DNA of 64,000 bases, taken from Prevotellaceae bacterium (GTDB lineage: Bacteria; Bacteroidota; Bacteroidia; Bacteroidales; Bacteroidaceae). The stretch is taken from NCBI GenBank assembly GCA_015256945.1, contig JABZLB010000003.1:1-64000 (forward strand), written 5' to 3'. The position numbers and the translations under genes are program-made. Under the pieces are notes generated by a model that was given only the letters and a program-made list of their open reading frames with translations, was not told the origin of the DNA and searched no databases. This document shows positions 7,458-17,162 of this stretch, piece after piece. Position 1 is the first letter of the stretch. Every line of letters begins with the position of its first letter.

Positions 7458-10400
7458 TTACAAATTTTTAAGTGGGTATTGTGTAACAAAAGCATCATTT
7501 AATCGTGCAAAACTTAAAAGATTACTGAAAGTAGGGTTAGCAGATAATGTTTTGGCGTTGCCCGTTAGCAATAGTTGACGGCGTGCTCTTGTGAGGGCTA
7601 CATTAAGCTTTCGGTCAATAATGTGGTTGTCTTCCTGAAAGCTGTTCGATGTCAGAAAGTCGAGCTGGTAACGTCTTTGAATCGTAAAACTGTATATGAT
7701 AACGTCGCGTTGCGACCCTTGGTAGCGCTCAACGGTATCAATGCTCACGCTGTTGAGCGCGGGAATATGCAGTGCTTCAATCTCCTTTCTTATCATCGCT
7801 ATTTGGTTTCGGTACGGAACGATAACACCAACTGTACGGTCTGTATTGAACGTTTCGCCGTAAAAACGGTGTATCCGGCGCAGCAAGTCGGCTACGATAC
7901 GTGCTTCTGAGGCGTTCACCTTATCCGAAACTTCAGGCTGTAAGCAGGGTTCTGAAGCGAAAAACAGCAGCCGGTGGCTCTTCAGAAGGTCGTCAACATG
8001 GTCTTCTGACGTCGCCGTGTATCCCAGCTTCTGCTCTTTTTGGTGCTTCAAAGGCACAGGTTCTATTTGTTCTGCAAAGTAAAAGGCACTGCCTGGAAAG
8101 GCTGCAATATCGGGGTGCATGCGGCCTTGTTTTCGTAAAGTGCCTGTGAAGGCTGTACGGCCGGCCTGTTTTTCCTGACGGATAAGGCGCTCAAACAGAC
8201 TTCCTTTGCACGTAGTCAAACCTATTTCGTGCAGCAGGGGGTTGGTTACAGCACTGTCGTTATCGTTTTGTTGCACCACAGCAGGCAGCTGTTTGTAATC
8301 TCCAATCAGTATAAATTTGTCGATGTTGCACACAGGTTCTCCTTCTGTCGGCTGATTTCCACGATGCGAAGCCAGCAACCCTATGATGCCAGGCTCGAGA
8401 ATTTGCGATGCTTCGTCAACAATGGCAAGTGGGAAATGGCATAGATTGAAGATGTAATCGCGCGACTGTATTGTTGATGTGGTGCCTACAATAACGCAGG
8501 TTTCACTTAACTTTTGCCTGATATGGTCGAGTGTTGGCCGGCTTCCTACCACGCTCGACAGCAAATAAGGTTCATAAGCTGTGGCACAACTTAGCTTGTT
8601 TCCTATCCTGATAAAGTTTATTCCAGCCTCTGCAAGCATGCCGCATATTTCGTCAACGGCACGGTTTGTATACGCCATGAGCAGTATTTTACCGTTGGGA
8701 CATGTTTTCAATTGCTCCTCAACGAGGTATCTCAGCGCCATCGACGTCTTGCCTGTACCCGGTGGACCAACAAGCAAAAAATAGTCAAGGGCTTGCTTTG
8801 CTTTTGTTAAAACGGGGTCTAAAGCTTCGTTATAGCTTCGTGATAAGGTGATATTCGTGTCGGCACGCGGGGCTGTTTGACTTAACAAAAGGGCCTTCCG
8901 GCTATGTGCTGACGTAACAAACGTGTACAGAGCACGTATGCCTGCACTTCCTCCCACGTCGCTGCCGGCATGCTCAATGCACCATACTCTCTTGCCTCCG
9001 CGGCGTGCCATTGATACATTTTTGTCAGTGGTTATGTTGTATGGCAGCTTTTCGAAGATGTCAGCATTTTGTTGTCCGTCCGTCAGTTTTACGGTAATGC
9101 TTCTGGTGTTCAATGCAGCTATACCACCTTTAAATAGTAAAGCTTTTCTTATATCGGGCTCTTCGTTCTCAGGATACGAGTAAAGGTACACCATATCACC
9201 CCGTCGAAAGTTTGGTAAAAAGTCGGAATCCTGTTCAGGAATGGACAGCGTAATCATATCGTAACCGCCTGTTTCTCCCCCGTCGGCATCCTTTTCCTTA
9301 TTGATAATGGTAAGACGGGTATATATATTACCTGTTTCACGCTTCTCTACAAGGGGCATATTCCATAGGTTTGCCATGCTGTTGCCCATGCTTTCATTTA
9401 CTCCAACCTTCGACATAATGTTCTCGCGAACTACAAATTGTATCATACGGCAGAAGTAAGCCTGTTCTAAAGCTGTCATATTCTGGAGCGGAAGAAGCGT
9501 CTTTTGCAGCGGTGGCAGGAGGTATTGCTCATAGAAAAAGTTGTTCATGCCGGCAGTATTCAGTGTATCGGCCGTCAGCATGGGCAGCAGATGCTGTGGT
9601 CCGCGCCTGGCAATATCGAAATCGAGTGCTACCGCTTCATTGCGGAAGCGCAGGGCTTCGAATACCAATGACATGAGATTGGTAACGTTAAGCAGACCAT
9701 TAGGCAGCGCATAGCGCGAGTAAAGCAAACGTATATCGGTATCGGAAAGATTAAAATTGTAAAACAAGATAGCGTAATAGAGCAGTACTTGTACATAGTG
9801 TTTTTCAACCACATGGGCGCCATGGCTGTTCTTTATTGAGCGTTCGAGGAAGATGTTACGTCCCGATTTCTGCTCAACCAGCAGGCGAAGGTCGGTCGTC
9901 ATGAGGTCAACACGCCCCTGGATACCTAATTTTTCGCATACAAATGTTGGCTCAAGTACGGCCTTTGACAGGTCATAATGGTGCCGAAGTTCGTCTATAA
10001 TATGCTGAAGATGGTCAATTTGTGCCGAGGCCTCCAGCTTAAACTTTGCAGCATTAAAGTCGGTACATGTAGCATATTCGAGGGCTTTTTCTCTGAAATT
10101 GCGCATCAGCGTGCGGCCTGCATGAAAGGATGGCTGGTTGATAATATCGTCGAGGGCACTTCCTGCAAAGTTACCGAGCAGTATAGCCTGACTGTTTGCC
10201 CGCTCATTCATGCGGCTGACGAGGTAGAATAGCGGGTGATGGCCGTAGTCGTTAAAGCATGATGCAATGGTGCTAATGTCGAGAAGACAGTCAGGTTCGA
10301 CAATAATCAGGCGCGGAGTAATGATATTTCCTTCAACCTGGCAGCCCAGAAGGTTCAGGTGCATGCCCGTACGAAGAATATCTTTCAGATACTCCATACG

Positions 10401-10976
10401 TGCAAACTGGCTGTCATCGTTATATCTTACGGTCATCATATTCTGCTCACGCTCCTCATCAACAACAACTGTTATGGTGTTGTCGTCCCACTGTTGTACA
10501 ATGCAGCGCTTGTCGGCAGCGTTTACATGCAAACCCTTTATGTTTTTCTGTGGTCCGTGTGGCAGCAGTTTCGTCAGGTCTTCAGGCAGGCTGACATGAT
10601 AAATTCGGCTTATCAGTGTTGACAATGCCTTAGCATCATATCGCAAATCGTCGGCTGAAAGCGCACCGGTATGGTTAGAATGCCGGCGCATACGCTGTAT
10701 GGCGTTTGCTTCGTTAGCAGGAATTTTCAGCATGCGCACAATACTGTCAACTTGCGAATTAAGGTCGCCGAAACCGTAATTTGTGCCTTTTAAAGCCTCG
10801 GCACAAACAATGACAAGCGTTTCGTGCAGGGTTTTGTTGATTACGGCAGGGGAAACTTCTGTGGTCGTAAGCACAAAATGTATGCGCGAAAACAGTTCGG
10901 AAGCATCATCACTGTGGTTGCGCAGTGAGGCATTGACATGAATATTGATGTCGGTTTCAGATGTTGTACGAGGCAT
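7458..10976 (-). CDS. Dna2-like fused PD-(D/E)XK nuclease and superfamily 1 helicase
   Basis: About 1,172 residues. The N-terminal third contains a Cas4/RecB-type nuclease core: 'GRVDL' (Asp near 357), 'LLVEQKSGR' (E-x-K near 368-370) and a 'QVLLY' QxxxY motif near 396. A linker follows, then an SF1 helicase of the Upf1/Dna2 group: Walker A 'GPPGTGKT' near 737-744, motif II 'IVDEASQ', 'LIGDYKQLPAVV', 'TVERYQGSQRDVIIYS', and a C-terminal 'LNVALTRARRQLLLTGN'. Such enzymes process DNA ends or flaps. The ATG at 10976 is chosen; a -7 box TACATTTG (10987-10980) almost touches it. The alkyltransferase gene lies just upstream on the same strand. Confidence 0.85.
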   Translation of the reverse strand: MPRTTSETDINIHVNASLRNHSDDASELFSRIHFVLTTTEVSPAVINKTLHETLVIVCAEALKGTNYGFGDLNSQVDSIVRMLKIPANEANAIQRMRRHSNHTGALSADDLRYDAKALSTLISRIYHVSLPEDLTKLLPHGPQKNIKGLHVNAADKRCIVQQWDDNTITVVVDEEREQNMMTVRYNDDSQFARMEYLKDILRTGMHLNLLGCQVEGNIITPRLIIVEPDCLLDISTIASCFNDYGHHPLFYLVSRMNERANSQAILLGNFAGSALDDIINQPSFHAGRTLMRNFREKALEYATCTDFNAAKFKLEASAQIDHLQHIIDELRHHYDLSKAVLEPTFVCEKLGIQGRVDLMTTDLRLLVEQKSGRNIFLERSIKNSHGAHVVEKHYVQVLLYYAILFYNFNLSDTDIRLLYSRYALPNGLLNVTNLMSLVFEALRFRNEAVALDFDIARRGPQHLLPMLTADTLNTAGMNNFFYEQYLLPPLQKTLLPLQNMTALEQAYFCRMIQFVVRENIMSKVGVNESMGNSMANLWNMPLVEKRETGNIYTRLTIINKEKDADGGETGGYDMITLSIPEQDSDFLPNFRRGDMVYLYSYPENEEPDIRKALLFKGGIAALNTRSITVKLTDGQQNADIFEKLPYNITTDKNVSMARRGGKRVWCIEHAGSDVGGSAGIRALYTFVTSAHSRKALLLSQTAPRADTNITLSRSYNEALDPVLTKAKQALDYFLLVGPPGTGKTSMALRYLVEEQLKTCPNGKILLMAYTNRAVDEICGMLAEAGINFIRIGNKLSCATAYEPYLLSSVVGSRPTLDHIRQKLSETCVIVGTTSTIQSRDYIFNLCHFPLAIVDEASQILEPGIIGLLASHRGNQPTEGEPVCNIDKFILIGDYKQLPAVVQQNDNDSAVTNPLLHEIGLTTCKGSLFERLIRQEKQAGRTAFTGTLRKQGRMHPDIAAFPGSAFYFAEQIEPVPLKHQKEQKLGYTATSEDHVDDLLKSHRLLFFASEPCLQPEVSDKVNASEARIVADLLRRIHRFYGETFNTDRTVGVIVPYRNQIAMIRKEIEALHIPALNSVSIDTVERYQGSQRDVIIYSFTIQRRYQLDFLTSNSFQEDNHIIDRKLNVALTRARRQLLLTGNAKTLSANPTFSNLLSFARLNDAFVTQYPLKNL

Positions 10977-11002
10977 ATACAAATGTAATTATCGGGGTAT
11001 TA

Positions 11003-11536
11003 TTATAATAAGGTGTCAGCTCTGTGGCCATCAGAATCGTATGCTATGTTGTGTTCCCATTGTATGAGCTGCCTTTTCAGTTCTTCTCCCCAGTGATATT
11101 GTCCCACGCTGCCATCACTGTGTATCACGCGGTGGCACGGAACGAGTATGGCAACAGGGTTATGAGCTATGGCACTGGCTACGGCACGTACGGCCGTAGG
11201 CTTTCCTATGGCGATGGCTATCTGGCGGTAACTGGCTGTATGGCCGAACGGAATCAGCTGCAATGCCGCCCAAACCTTCATCTGAAAAGGTGTACCATGG
11301 AGATCGAGGGCGATGTCGTTACGCTGGTCTTCTATCATCATGTGTACCACGTTACGCGCCATTTCGTTGTCGGGAGTGGTATACACGCTTCCATTCCACG
11401 ATTTGCAAAGCTCGCCAACAGCCTCACGACGGGTGGTTGTTACAAAATGCACATGGCATATTCCTGTCATTGTTCGGGCAACAATAAGCTCTCCGAAAAC
11501 GCTGTTGGCGAAGCCATATTCAATGGTTTCCATCAT
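11003..11536 (-). CDS. ogt: Methylated-DNA--protein-cysteine S-methyltransferase
   Basis: Suicide enzyme that moves alkyl groups from O6-alkylguanine to its own cysteine. The active-site motif 'PCHRVI' sits near residue 138, with the upstream 'TASYRQIAIAIGKP' helix-turn-helix arginine-finger region and the downstream 'WGEELKRQLIQWE' helix. At 177 residues it is the short Ogt/MGMT form without an Ada regulatory domain. Start at ATG 11536 or 11533. A -7 box TATCTTTG (11614-11607) precedes it. It sits 27 bp before the nuclease-helicase gene and may be co-transcribed as a small repair unit. Confidence 0.93.
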   Translation of the reverse strand: MMETIEYGFANSVFGELIVARTMTGICHVHFVTTTRREAVGELCKSWNGSVYTTPDNEMARNVVHMMIEDQRNDIALDLHGTPFQMKVWAALQLIPFGHTASYRQIAIAIGKPTAVRAVASAIAHNPVAILVPCHRVIHSDGSVGQYHWGEELKRQLIQWEHNIAYDSDGHRADTLL

Positions 11537-11667
11537 GCTGTGCCTATTATTATTCAGAGGTTATGTTCATACATCGGAGTCGTTGGCATACCATACTCAG
11601 CTTAGGCAAAGATAATTATTTTGTAGCGAAACCCTGTTGACGACATGTAAAAACTCGTTACATGTGC

Positions 11668-11697
11668 TTGTAATTTAACCAGAAAGCTGTAAATTTG
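11668..11697 (+). promoter_or_regulatory. Promoter of guanine deaminase gene
   Basis: TTG (11668-11670), 19-bp spacer, TAAATTTG (11690-11697). Predicted start near 11702, 32 nt before the ATG at 11734. Confidence 0.7.
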
Positions 11698-11733
11698 CCT
11701 TTCACGTTTCGAAATAAAAAATAAAAACTGTAT

Positions 11734-12201
11734 ATGACTCGAGAGGATTTAATGCGCCGCGCCATTGCTTTGAGTGAGGAAAGTGTGAAGAATGGGGGAG
11801 GACCGTTCGGTGCTGTCATCGCACACGACGGTATAATATTGGCTGAAGCCTCGAACAGTGTGACCATTGATACCGACCCTACGGCCCATGCCGAGGTGAA
11901 TGCCATACGTAAAGCCTGCTTCCGACTGAAAGGAATTGATCTCTCCGGTTGTGAAATTTATTGCAGTTGCGAGCCTTGTCCCATGTGTTTTGGCGCTATT
12001 TACTGGGCACGTATCGACCGTATTTATTATTCGAACAACCGTAAGGATGCTGCCCGTATAGGATTTAGCGATAACTTTATTTATGAAGAGATTGCCGTTG
12101 ATGCCGGTAATCGTGTGAAGCCTATGGCCGAACTGTTGCCCGAAGAGGGCAAACGTGCTTTTAAAATGTGGGCTGAGAAAGCCGACAAAACCCAATATTA
12201 A
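11734..12201 (+). CDS. guaD: Guanine deaminase (CDA-fold nucleoside/nucleobase deaminase)
   Basis: Zinc-dependent deaminase converting guanine to xanthine for purine salvage. Zinc motifs 'HAEVNAIRKAC' and 'PCPMCFGAIYWARIDRIYY' carry His, catalytic Glu and two Cys. The 'AIYWARID' stretch, the N-terminal 'GGGPFGAVIAHDG' and the C-terminal 'FIYEEIAV' match the B. subtilis GuaD type better than tRNA adenosine deaminase TadA. At 155 residues the length is right. It is monocistronic, with its own promoter about 40 bp upstream. Confidence 0.85.
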   Translation: MTREDLMRRAIALSEESVKNGGGPFGAVIAHDGIILAEASNSVTIDTDPTAHAEVNAIRKACFRLKGIDLSGCEIYCSCEPCPMCFGAIYWARIDRIYYSNNRKDAARIGFSDNFIYEEIAVDAGNRVKPMAELLPEEGKRAFKMWAEKADKTQY

Positions 12202-12289
12202 TTGATTCTTTTTATTATTTGGAGAATACCGTTTCAGCTTATTTGCGCAGTAACTATGCCGTCATGTTTTGCACATGATTGCGAAAACA

Positions 12290-13306
12290 CTATTTCCCTG
12301 TGAGCCTGTTGAAGAAGGTTATTACCTCTTCCCAGGTCTTAAACTCGTCACTTCCTAACTGTATAGCGGTGCCAAGGAGGTTTTCGCCGGGCATGGTGTC
12401 AATGAAATAATCGCCATAAAGCAAGGCTTTCTGGTTGGTATATATCACGCGGTTATGTGCAGGAGTTGAGATATATTGCTCACACCATGCAGCCGTTTTA
12501 TCGAAACTGGCATGGTTATTTGTTGGGGCAGATGCTACAATATACACTTGATAGGTCTCAATAAGCATGTTAAATGCCTTTGCTAAGCTTGCACGGGGCT
12601 TGCCGTATGCGTCGGAAAGACAGCTGGCGTCGATGTAGACAATCTGTCGTTCACGGCTTTCCTGCCTGTCGTCTATCCATCGAATAACGGGAACTACACC
12701 CGAAAGGAACGACCTGTCGTCCATACGGTGTTCGCCATGAAAGTGTGCAGCCTGTGTGTAATGGTCGCAAAACAGGCCGAAAGTGTGTACAACAGGGTCG
12801 GCATCACCGAACAATCCCCAAACACGGTGGTCTTCTAAGTTACGCTCTTCGGGCGTCATTGTATCGAGAGCCGTGAAGCATTGTTCGGTAATTTCGCGGT
12901 ATTCCTTTTCGAGAGCCTTTGTAACCAGGAACTCTTTTTCACCATCTTGTCGCGGACTTTGCCATATTTGCTTTCCCGTCATGGCGTGTTCTTTCATGGT
13001 TTTACCCATTTCAAAGGCTGGATTTACACAAATACGATCGTATCCGTACAGCATTTCGGTGTACATTCCGCCCATGGAAGTACCGATAATAAGGTCGGGA
13101 TTTTCTTCTTTTACCTTTTGTTTCAGAAAGTCGACAGCCTCGGCAGGATGAAGTGGAAGGTCGTAAGCAACAACTGTTGCTGATGGAAAAGTTTGTGCTA
13201 TTAGCCTTACAGTACCCGATGATGCTGATGATCCGAAGCCATGATTATACATGATTTTCTTCCCCTTCATGAGGTCGGGAAACTGTTTAATATACTGATT
13301 CTCCAT
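12290..13306 (-). CDS. YqiA-like alpha/beta hydrolase fused to a HAD-like domain
   Basis: 338 residues with two parts. Residues 1-210 resemble the YqiA/YcfP esterase group: 'MYNHGFGSSASSGT', nucleophile elbow 'GTSMGGM', 'FGDADPVV' and 'FHGEHRMDD' supply the Ser-Asp-His set. Residues 218-338 resemble the 5'(3')-deoxyribonucleotidase (NT5C) branch of the HAD fold: 'IVYIDASCLSDAYG', 'VYIVASAPTNNHASFDK', 'NQKALLYGDYFIDTMP' and the terminal 'GSDEFKTWEEVITFF'. The first HAD motif is D-A-S where D-x-D is usual, so phosphatase activity is doubtful. A -7 box TAACTTTG (13337-13330) lies upstream. Substrate unknown. Confidence 0.7.
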   Translation of the reverse strand: MENQYIKQFPDLMKGKKIMYNHGFGSSASSGTVRLIAQTFPSATVVAYDLPLHPAEAVDFLKQKVKEENPDLIIGTSMGGMYTEMLYGYDRICVNPAFEMGKTMKEHAMTGKQIWQSPRQDGEKEFLVTKALEKEYREITEQCFTALDTMTPEERNLEDHRVWGLFGDADPVVHTFGLFCDHYTQAAHFHGEHRMDDRSFLSGVVPVIRWIDDRQESRERQIVYIDASCLSDAYGKPRASLAKAFNMLIETYQVYIVASAPTNNHASFDKTAAWCEQYISTPAHNRVIYTNQKALLYGDYFIDTMPGENLLGTAIQLGSDEFKTWEEVITFFNRLTGK

Positions 13307-13411
13307 ATCTCGATATGCTTTTACGGTTACAAAGTTACAAAAAATATCGGGGTATAAAAGCGAAAACTTACTTGTAAAACCTGATGGAGACGTTACGCAT
13401 ACCTTATAAGC

Positions 13412-13454
13412 AAAACGGCGAAAAACAGTTGTAACAACTGTTTTTCGCCGTTTT
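13412..13454 (-). terminator. Terminator downstream of the GH2 gene (perfect 20-bp hairpin)
   Basis: Arms 13412-13431 and 13435-13454 are perfect reverse complements with a 3-nt loop. The inner part is CAGTTG/CAACTG and the outer part contains the A5/T5 and CGGCG/CGCCG blocks. It sits 50 bp past the beta-galactosidase stop. Confidence 0.65.
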
Positions 13455-13506
13455 ACGAATGTATTTTTTCTATGAAAGCTAACTAACTTTATAAGAAACA
13501 GCTCTC

Positions 13507-16500
13507 TTATTTGACAGGACTTATCATAAATTTAAACGTCATGTCCTCATATCGTAACTGGTAAGGCTTCAGCGGCAGGGCACCCCAGCTGTCGGTTCCT
13601 CCTATGCCATAGTGGGCATTGTCGAGGTAAAGCCAGGTTATATGGTCTTTTTTAAGTTGTGTTGAGTGGCGCTGGTGCTTTTCGTTACCTTCATCAAGGT
13701 TTTCCAAACTGTAATGAAGTGCGCTTGCATTAAACCATGTGCCAATGGCATCAACACGTAATCCAAAGCCTTGCGCATCGGTTTGATTCCACCATCGCAT
13801 ATCTGTCTTCGTACCTGTTTCCTGTGGACGCATGTAAGGATAGAACTGTTGGTCGGCCGTTAATGTGTAAAGGCCCATGAGCTGACTTTGCTTTCGGTCG
13901 GCATAATTCTCAACAGGGCCACGACCGTAGAATGTACTGTGGTCCATGTTATCGGGCAATTGAAGTGCCACACCGAAACGAAGCATGGGCTCTACCGATG
14001 CACCAGGCGTGGTTTTCAGCGATTCTTCCACACCTATTTCGCCAGTTTCGTATACTAAATACTTCATAACGAGCCGGCTTTTCACCGCAGGCATATCGTA
14101 AAGAGCCTCTACAACAACTGCCGACTTGCCTTCAGGACGAGTAGTTATTGATGTTAATGTCATTTCCGGATTGCGCCATGCCTGGAACTTATTTTGCAAA
14201 TTGGCTCCCATATCATTATCAGTTACGGCGCGCCAGAAACATGGACGCATTGTGCCACCATCGGCAAAGAGGTTGCGTCCTGCCGCATTGTATGACGAAA
14301 TAAAGCCCGTTTTCTTGTCAAAACTTATGGTAGCATAAGGTGACGACACCGTAATTTGTCCGTCGTTTTTGCGGTTTTGCAGCTTTATCCTGCCTTTTGG
14401 TGCAACTGCCATGAACGACGACATGGGCTTGATTTCGTGTAAAACAATTTGTTTATAGGCAATACACTGGCCTGCCTTCATGAGAGGTTCGGCTTTTTTC
14501 AAACAAAAATAGATATTAAGCATATCGTTGCTCAGCACCATATCTTTCAGCGGAAGTGTAAAAATGCGCTCTTGCTGTGGTGCTATATCGAGGTCGTTGA
14601 TGTCGCCTTGCTGTACGGTCTTGCCCTCTTGTTGTACTTCCCAGTGCATGGTAACGTTGGAAAGGTCGCGGAAGAAGAACTCATTCTTCACCTTAATACG
14701 ATTTTTTGCCATATCAACAGCGTCGGCCCAGATGTTCTGATACGTATAAGCCACCTCGTAAGCGTGGGGATTTAACTGACGGTCGGGGCCGATAATGCCG
14801 TTGCAATTAAAGTTATTGTCCGACGCATCTTTGCTGTTATAATCGCCTCCGTAAGTATATTCTGGAGGAATATTGCCTGTACAAGGCTCGTATTTAGCTG
14901 CTATTGCATCATAGTCGGCAACAGTTCTCGATGCATCAAAATGAGGTGAACGGTGCAAGGCCTGGTCAACAAAGTCCCAGATATAGCCTCCCTGGAACTT
15001 AGGATATTTGCGCACGAGATTCCAGTAATCGGTGATTACGCCACCCGAATTGCCCATGGTATGGTTATATTCACACTGAATAAGGGGGCGCTTTGCGGTG
15101 GTATCGCGGGCGTATGCCTCGCAATCGGGTACACGATAATACATAGGACAGAATATTTCGGTGTTGGCACCGTCGCGTAATGCGCGCTCAAACTGTACCG
15201 GACGGCTGTTGTCCTGTTGCTTGATCCAATTGAAAGCAGCCGTAAAATTAGGTCCGTCAACCGTTTCGTTACCCAGACTCCATACAATAATTGCCGGGTG
15301 ATTATAAAGCATTTCAACGTTATGCTGGTTACGTTGCAATATTTGTCTGGCAAAAATTTCTTTCTTAGGTTCGGCTGTTTCTCCGTATCCGTAGGCGTGT
15401 CCTTCCTGATTAGCCTCTGCCGTTACGTATAAACCGTATTGGTCGCACAGGTCATACCAGCGCGGATCGTCGGGATAATGGCATGTTCTGACAGCATTGA
15501 TATTCAGGCGTTTCATGATTTCTATATCCTGAATCATGCGTTCGGTAGTCAGTACATAACCGCCATCAGGGTCCATTTCATGCCTGTTGGCACCTTTAAT
15601 CAATACGGGTTTGCCGTTAACAAGGAGCTGGGCATCCTTAATTTCAACCTTACGGAAGCCTACTTTCTGTGGTATCACCTCGACGATATTTCCCTGACGG
15701 TCTTTGACAATGGCCTGAAGCGTGTAGAGATATGGTGTTTCGGCCGTCCATGTTTTGACGTTACGCAGGGTAAAATGGGCTACACCGTGGTTTAGTTTAC
15801 GAAAATCTCCTACCGACTTAACGACAATATTGCCATTGGCATTCAGCAATTGAAACTCGATGATAGGGTCGCCCTTTACATTGACGCCTATTGAAAGCGT
15901 TCCGTCCTGATAGTTATTTTGAAGGTCGGGTGTGATGCGAATGTTGCTTACTTGCACCTTGGGGTTGCGCGTATACAGGTAGCATTGGCGCGCTACACCG
16001 CTGAGACGCCAGAAGTCCTGGTCTTCAGAGAGCGAGCCGTCACACCATCGGAAAGTTTGAAAAGCGATGAGATTGCTGCCCTTGTGCAGGTAAGGGGTGA
16101 GGTCAAACTCGGCTGCAACCTTCGAATCTTCGGTGTAACCTACATATCGTCCGTTTACAAAGAGGTACATATTTGACGTTACAGAGCCGAAGTGAGCAAT
16201 GATTTGCCGTCCGTCCCACGATGCCGGAATATCAATGATACGGCGGTACGACCCTACGTGATTGTCTTTAATGGGAATGCTGGTCAGCCCTGCATTCTGT
16301 GGAGCATATTCTGTTTTCCATCCCTTATAAACCTCGCCGTTGAACATGTAGCGCCATGCCAGCCCTATATTTACATATTCAGGGTCGCCATATCCGTTTA
16401 GTTCCCAGTTACCTGGCACGCTGATTGTTTTCCAATGGCTGTCATCAAGGTCGGTCTTATAAAAGTCGACGGGGCGCTCGTTGGCGTTGGCCACCCAGCG

Positions 16501-16749
16501 AAACTTCCATATTCCTTCGAGCGAAAGGTAATTAGCCGACCGGGTGATGTCAGCTTTCTCTGCTTCTTGCAGGTTTTGATAGGAAAAAAAATGGGTGTGC
16601 AGTGGAAAGCGATTCACCTCGTTTACCGCTAAGTCGTGCCACTCTGTAAATGTGGGCATAGCCTCCCTGGCTATGGTTTTGTGTGGTTTTGCCGCAAAAC
16701 CGTTCAGCCCTGTTGTAAGCAAGACTGCAAAAAGAAGAGATTTTCTCAT
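13507..16749 (-). CDS. lacZ: Beta-galactosidase, glycoside hydrolase family 2
   Basis: Exported LacZ-type enzyme of 1,080 residues. Signal peptide residues 1-20 (ending 'NGFAA'), then the sugar-binding domain with 'VPGNWELNGYGDPEYVN' (about 111-127), a TIM barrel with acid/base Glu495 in 'SLGNETVDG' and nucleophile Glu560 in 'QCEYNHTMGNSGG', and the C-terminal small domain with 'FYGRGPVENYADRK'. Start is ATG 16749; a TAACTTTG box (16784-16777) lies 27 bp upstream, ruling out the longer frame. It is read in the same direction as the PUL but separated from it by a terminator and a REP-like element, so it is a separate unit. It probably acts in the periplasm on terminal beta-galactosides. Confidence 0.92.
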   Translation of the reverse strand: MRKSLLFAVLLTTGLNGFAAKPHKTIAREAMPTFTEWHDLAVNEVNRFPLHTHFFSYQNLQEAEKADITRSANYLSLEGIWKFRWVANANERPVDFYKTDLDDSHWKTISVPGNWELNGYGDPEYVNIGLAWRYMFNGEVYKGWKTEYAPQNAGLTSIPIKDNHVGSYRRIIDIPASWDGRQIIAHFGSVTSNMYLFVNGRYVGYTEDSKVAAEFDLTPYLHKGSNLIAFQTFRWCDGSLSEDQDFWRLSGVARQCYLYTRNPKVQVSNIRITPDLQNNYQDGTLSIGVNVKGDPIIEFQLLNANGNIVVKSVGDFRKLNHGVAHFTLRNVKTWTAETPYLYTLQAIVKDRQGNIVEVIPQKVGFRKVEIKDAQLLVNGKPVLIKGANRHEMDPDGGYVLTTERMIQDIEIMKRLNINAVRTCHYPDDPRWYDLCDQYGLYVTAEANQEGHAYGYGETAEPKKEIFARQILQRNQHNVEMLYNHPAIIVWSLGNETVDGPNFTAAFNWIKQQDNSRPVQFERALRDGANTEIFCPMYYRVPDCEAYARDTTAKRPLIQCEYNHTMGNSGGVITDYWNLVRKYPKFQGGYIWDFVDQALHRSPHFDASRTVADYDAIAAKYEPCTGNIPPEYTYGGDYNSKDASDNNFNCNGIIGPDRQLNPHAYEVAYTYQNIWADAVDMAKNRIKVKNEFFFRDLSNVTMHWEVQQEGKTVQQGDINDLDIAPQQERIFTLPLKDMVLSNDMLNIYFCLKKAEPLMKAGQCIAYKQIVLHEIKPMSSFMAVAPKGRIKLQNRKNDGQITVSSPYATISFDKKTGFISSYNAAGRNLFADGGTMRPCFWRAVTDNDMGANLQNKFQAWRNPEMTLTSITTRPEGKSAVVVEALYDMPAVKSRLVMKYLVYETGEIGVEESLKTTPGASVEPMLRFGVALQLPDNMDHSTFYGRGPVENYADRKQSQLMGLYTLTADQQFYPYMRPQETGTKTDMRWWNQTDAQGFGLRVDAIGTWFNASALHYSLENLDEGNEKHQRHSTQLKKDHITWLYLDNAHYGIGGTDSWGALPLKPYQLRYEDMTFKFMISPVK

Positions 16750-16776
16750 GATTAGGTTTTTGGTGTTTATTTTGTA

Positions 16777-16784
16777 CAAAGTTA
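16777..16784 (-). promoter_or_regulatory. -7 box of the beta-galactosidase gene
   Basis: TAACTTTG on the minus strand, 27 bp before the ATG. No clear -33 TTG, which in Bacteroidetes is common for regulated promoters. Confidence 0.45.
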
Positions 16785-16927
16785 GCTATATTCTGATGGC
16801 ATAGAGTATCCTTAATGTTAAAATTTATTTATATATCTGTTGTCAAATGAAGTTTATTGCCGAAAACTTAAGCGAAGCAGCTGTAATGCTCCGCCCTTTT
16901 GGTTGTTATGGTTTTGTAATTTTGAGG

Positions 16928-17027
16928 TATGGTTTGTTGTACGGCGGCCGTCAGCAGCGCGTTTGACGGCCGTCGTACGCATGGTTTGGCGATCGCCGTA
17001 CGCGTTGCTGACGGCCGTCGAACCATG
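16928..17027. repeat. REP-like GC-rich palindromic element, copy B
   Basis: Outer arms ATGGTT (16929-16934) / AACCAT (17021-17026) enclose repeated GGCCGTC blocks in both orientations: GCGGCCGTCAGCAGCG, GACGGCCGTCGTACGC, GATCGCCGTACGCG and TTGCTGACGGCCGTCGAA. It shares the GGCCGTCAGCAGC and TTGCTGACGGCCGT cores with the element at 5755-5850. Confidence 0.75.
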
Positions 17028-17162
17028 ATAGTTATGGCATAACGACAGTGGGGATAGGCAGGAAAGGAGGCTGCAAGGTGATGTAATGTTATGGCCTTAT
17101 CGCCATAATGGCCGTGCGGCAGCAATAATAAGGAAAGGAATGAACGGCAGAATATACGAATA

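Noticed and set aside
11024..11605. 193-codon plus-strand frame antisense to ogt
   Set aside because: The ogt reading frame carries the PCHRVI active site; the antisense frame has no recognisable features.
16928..17027. Palindromic element as PUL operator or phase-variable invertible promoter
   Set aside because: Same family occurs in two unrelated gaps and it lies after a strong terminator; no recombinase gene or promoter was found inside.
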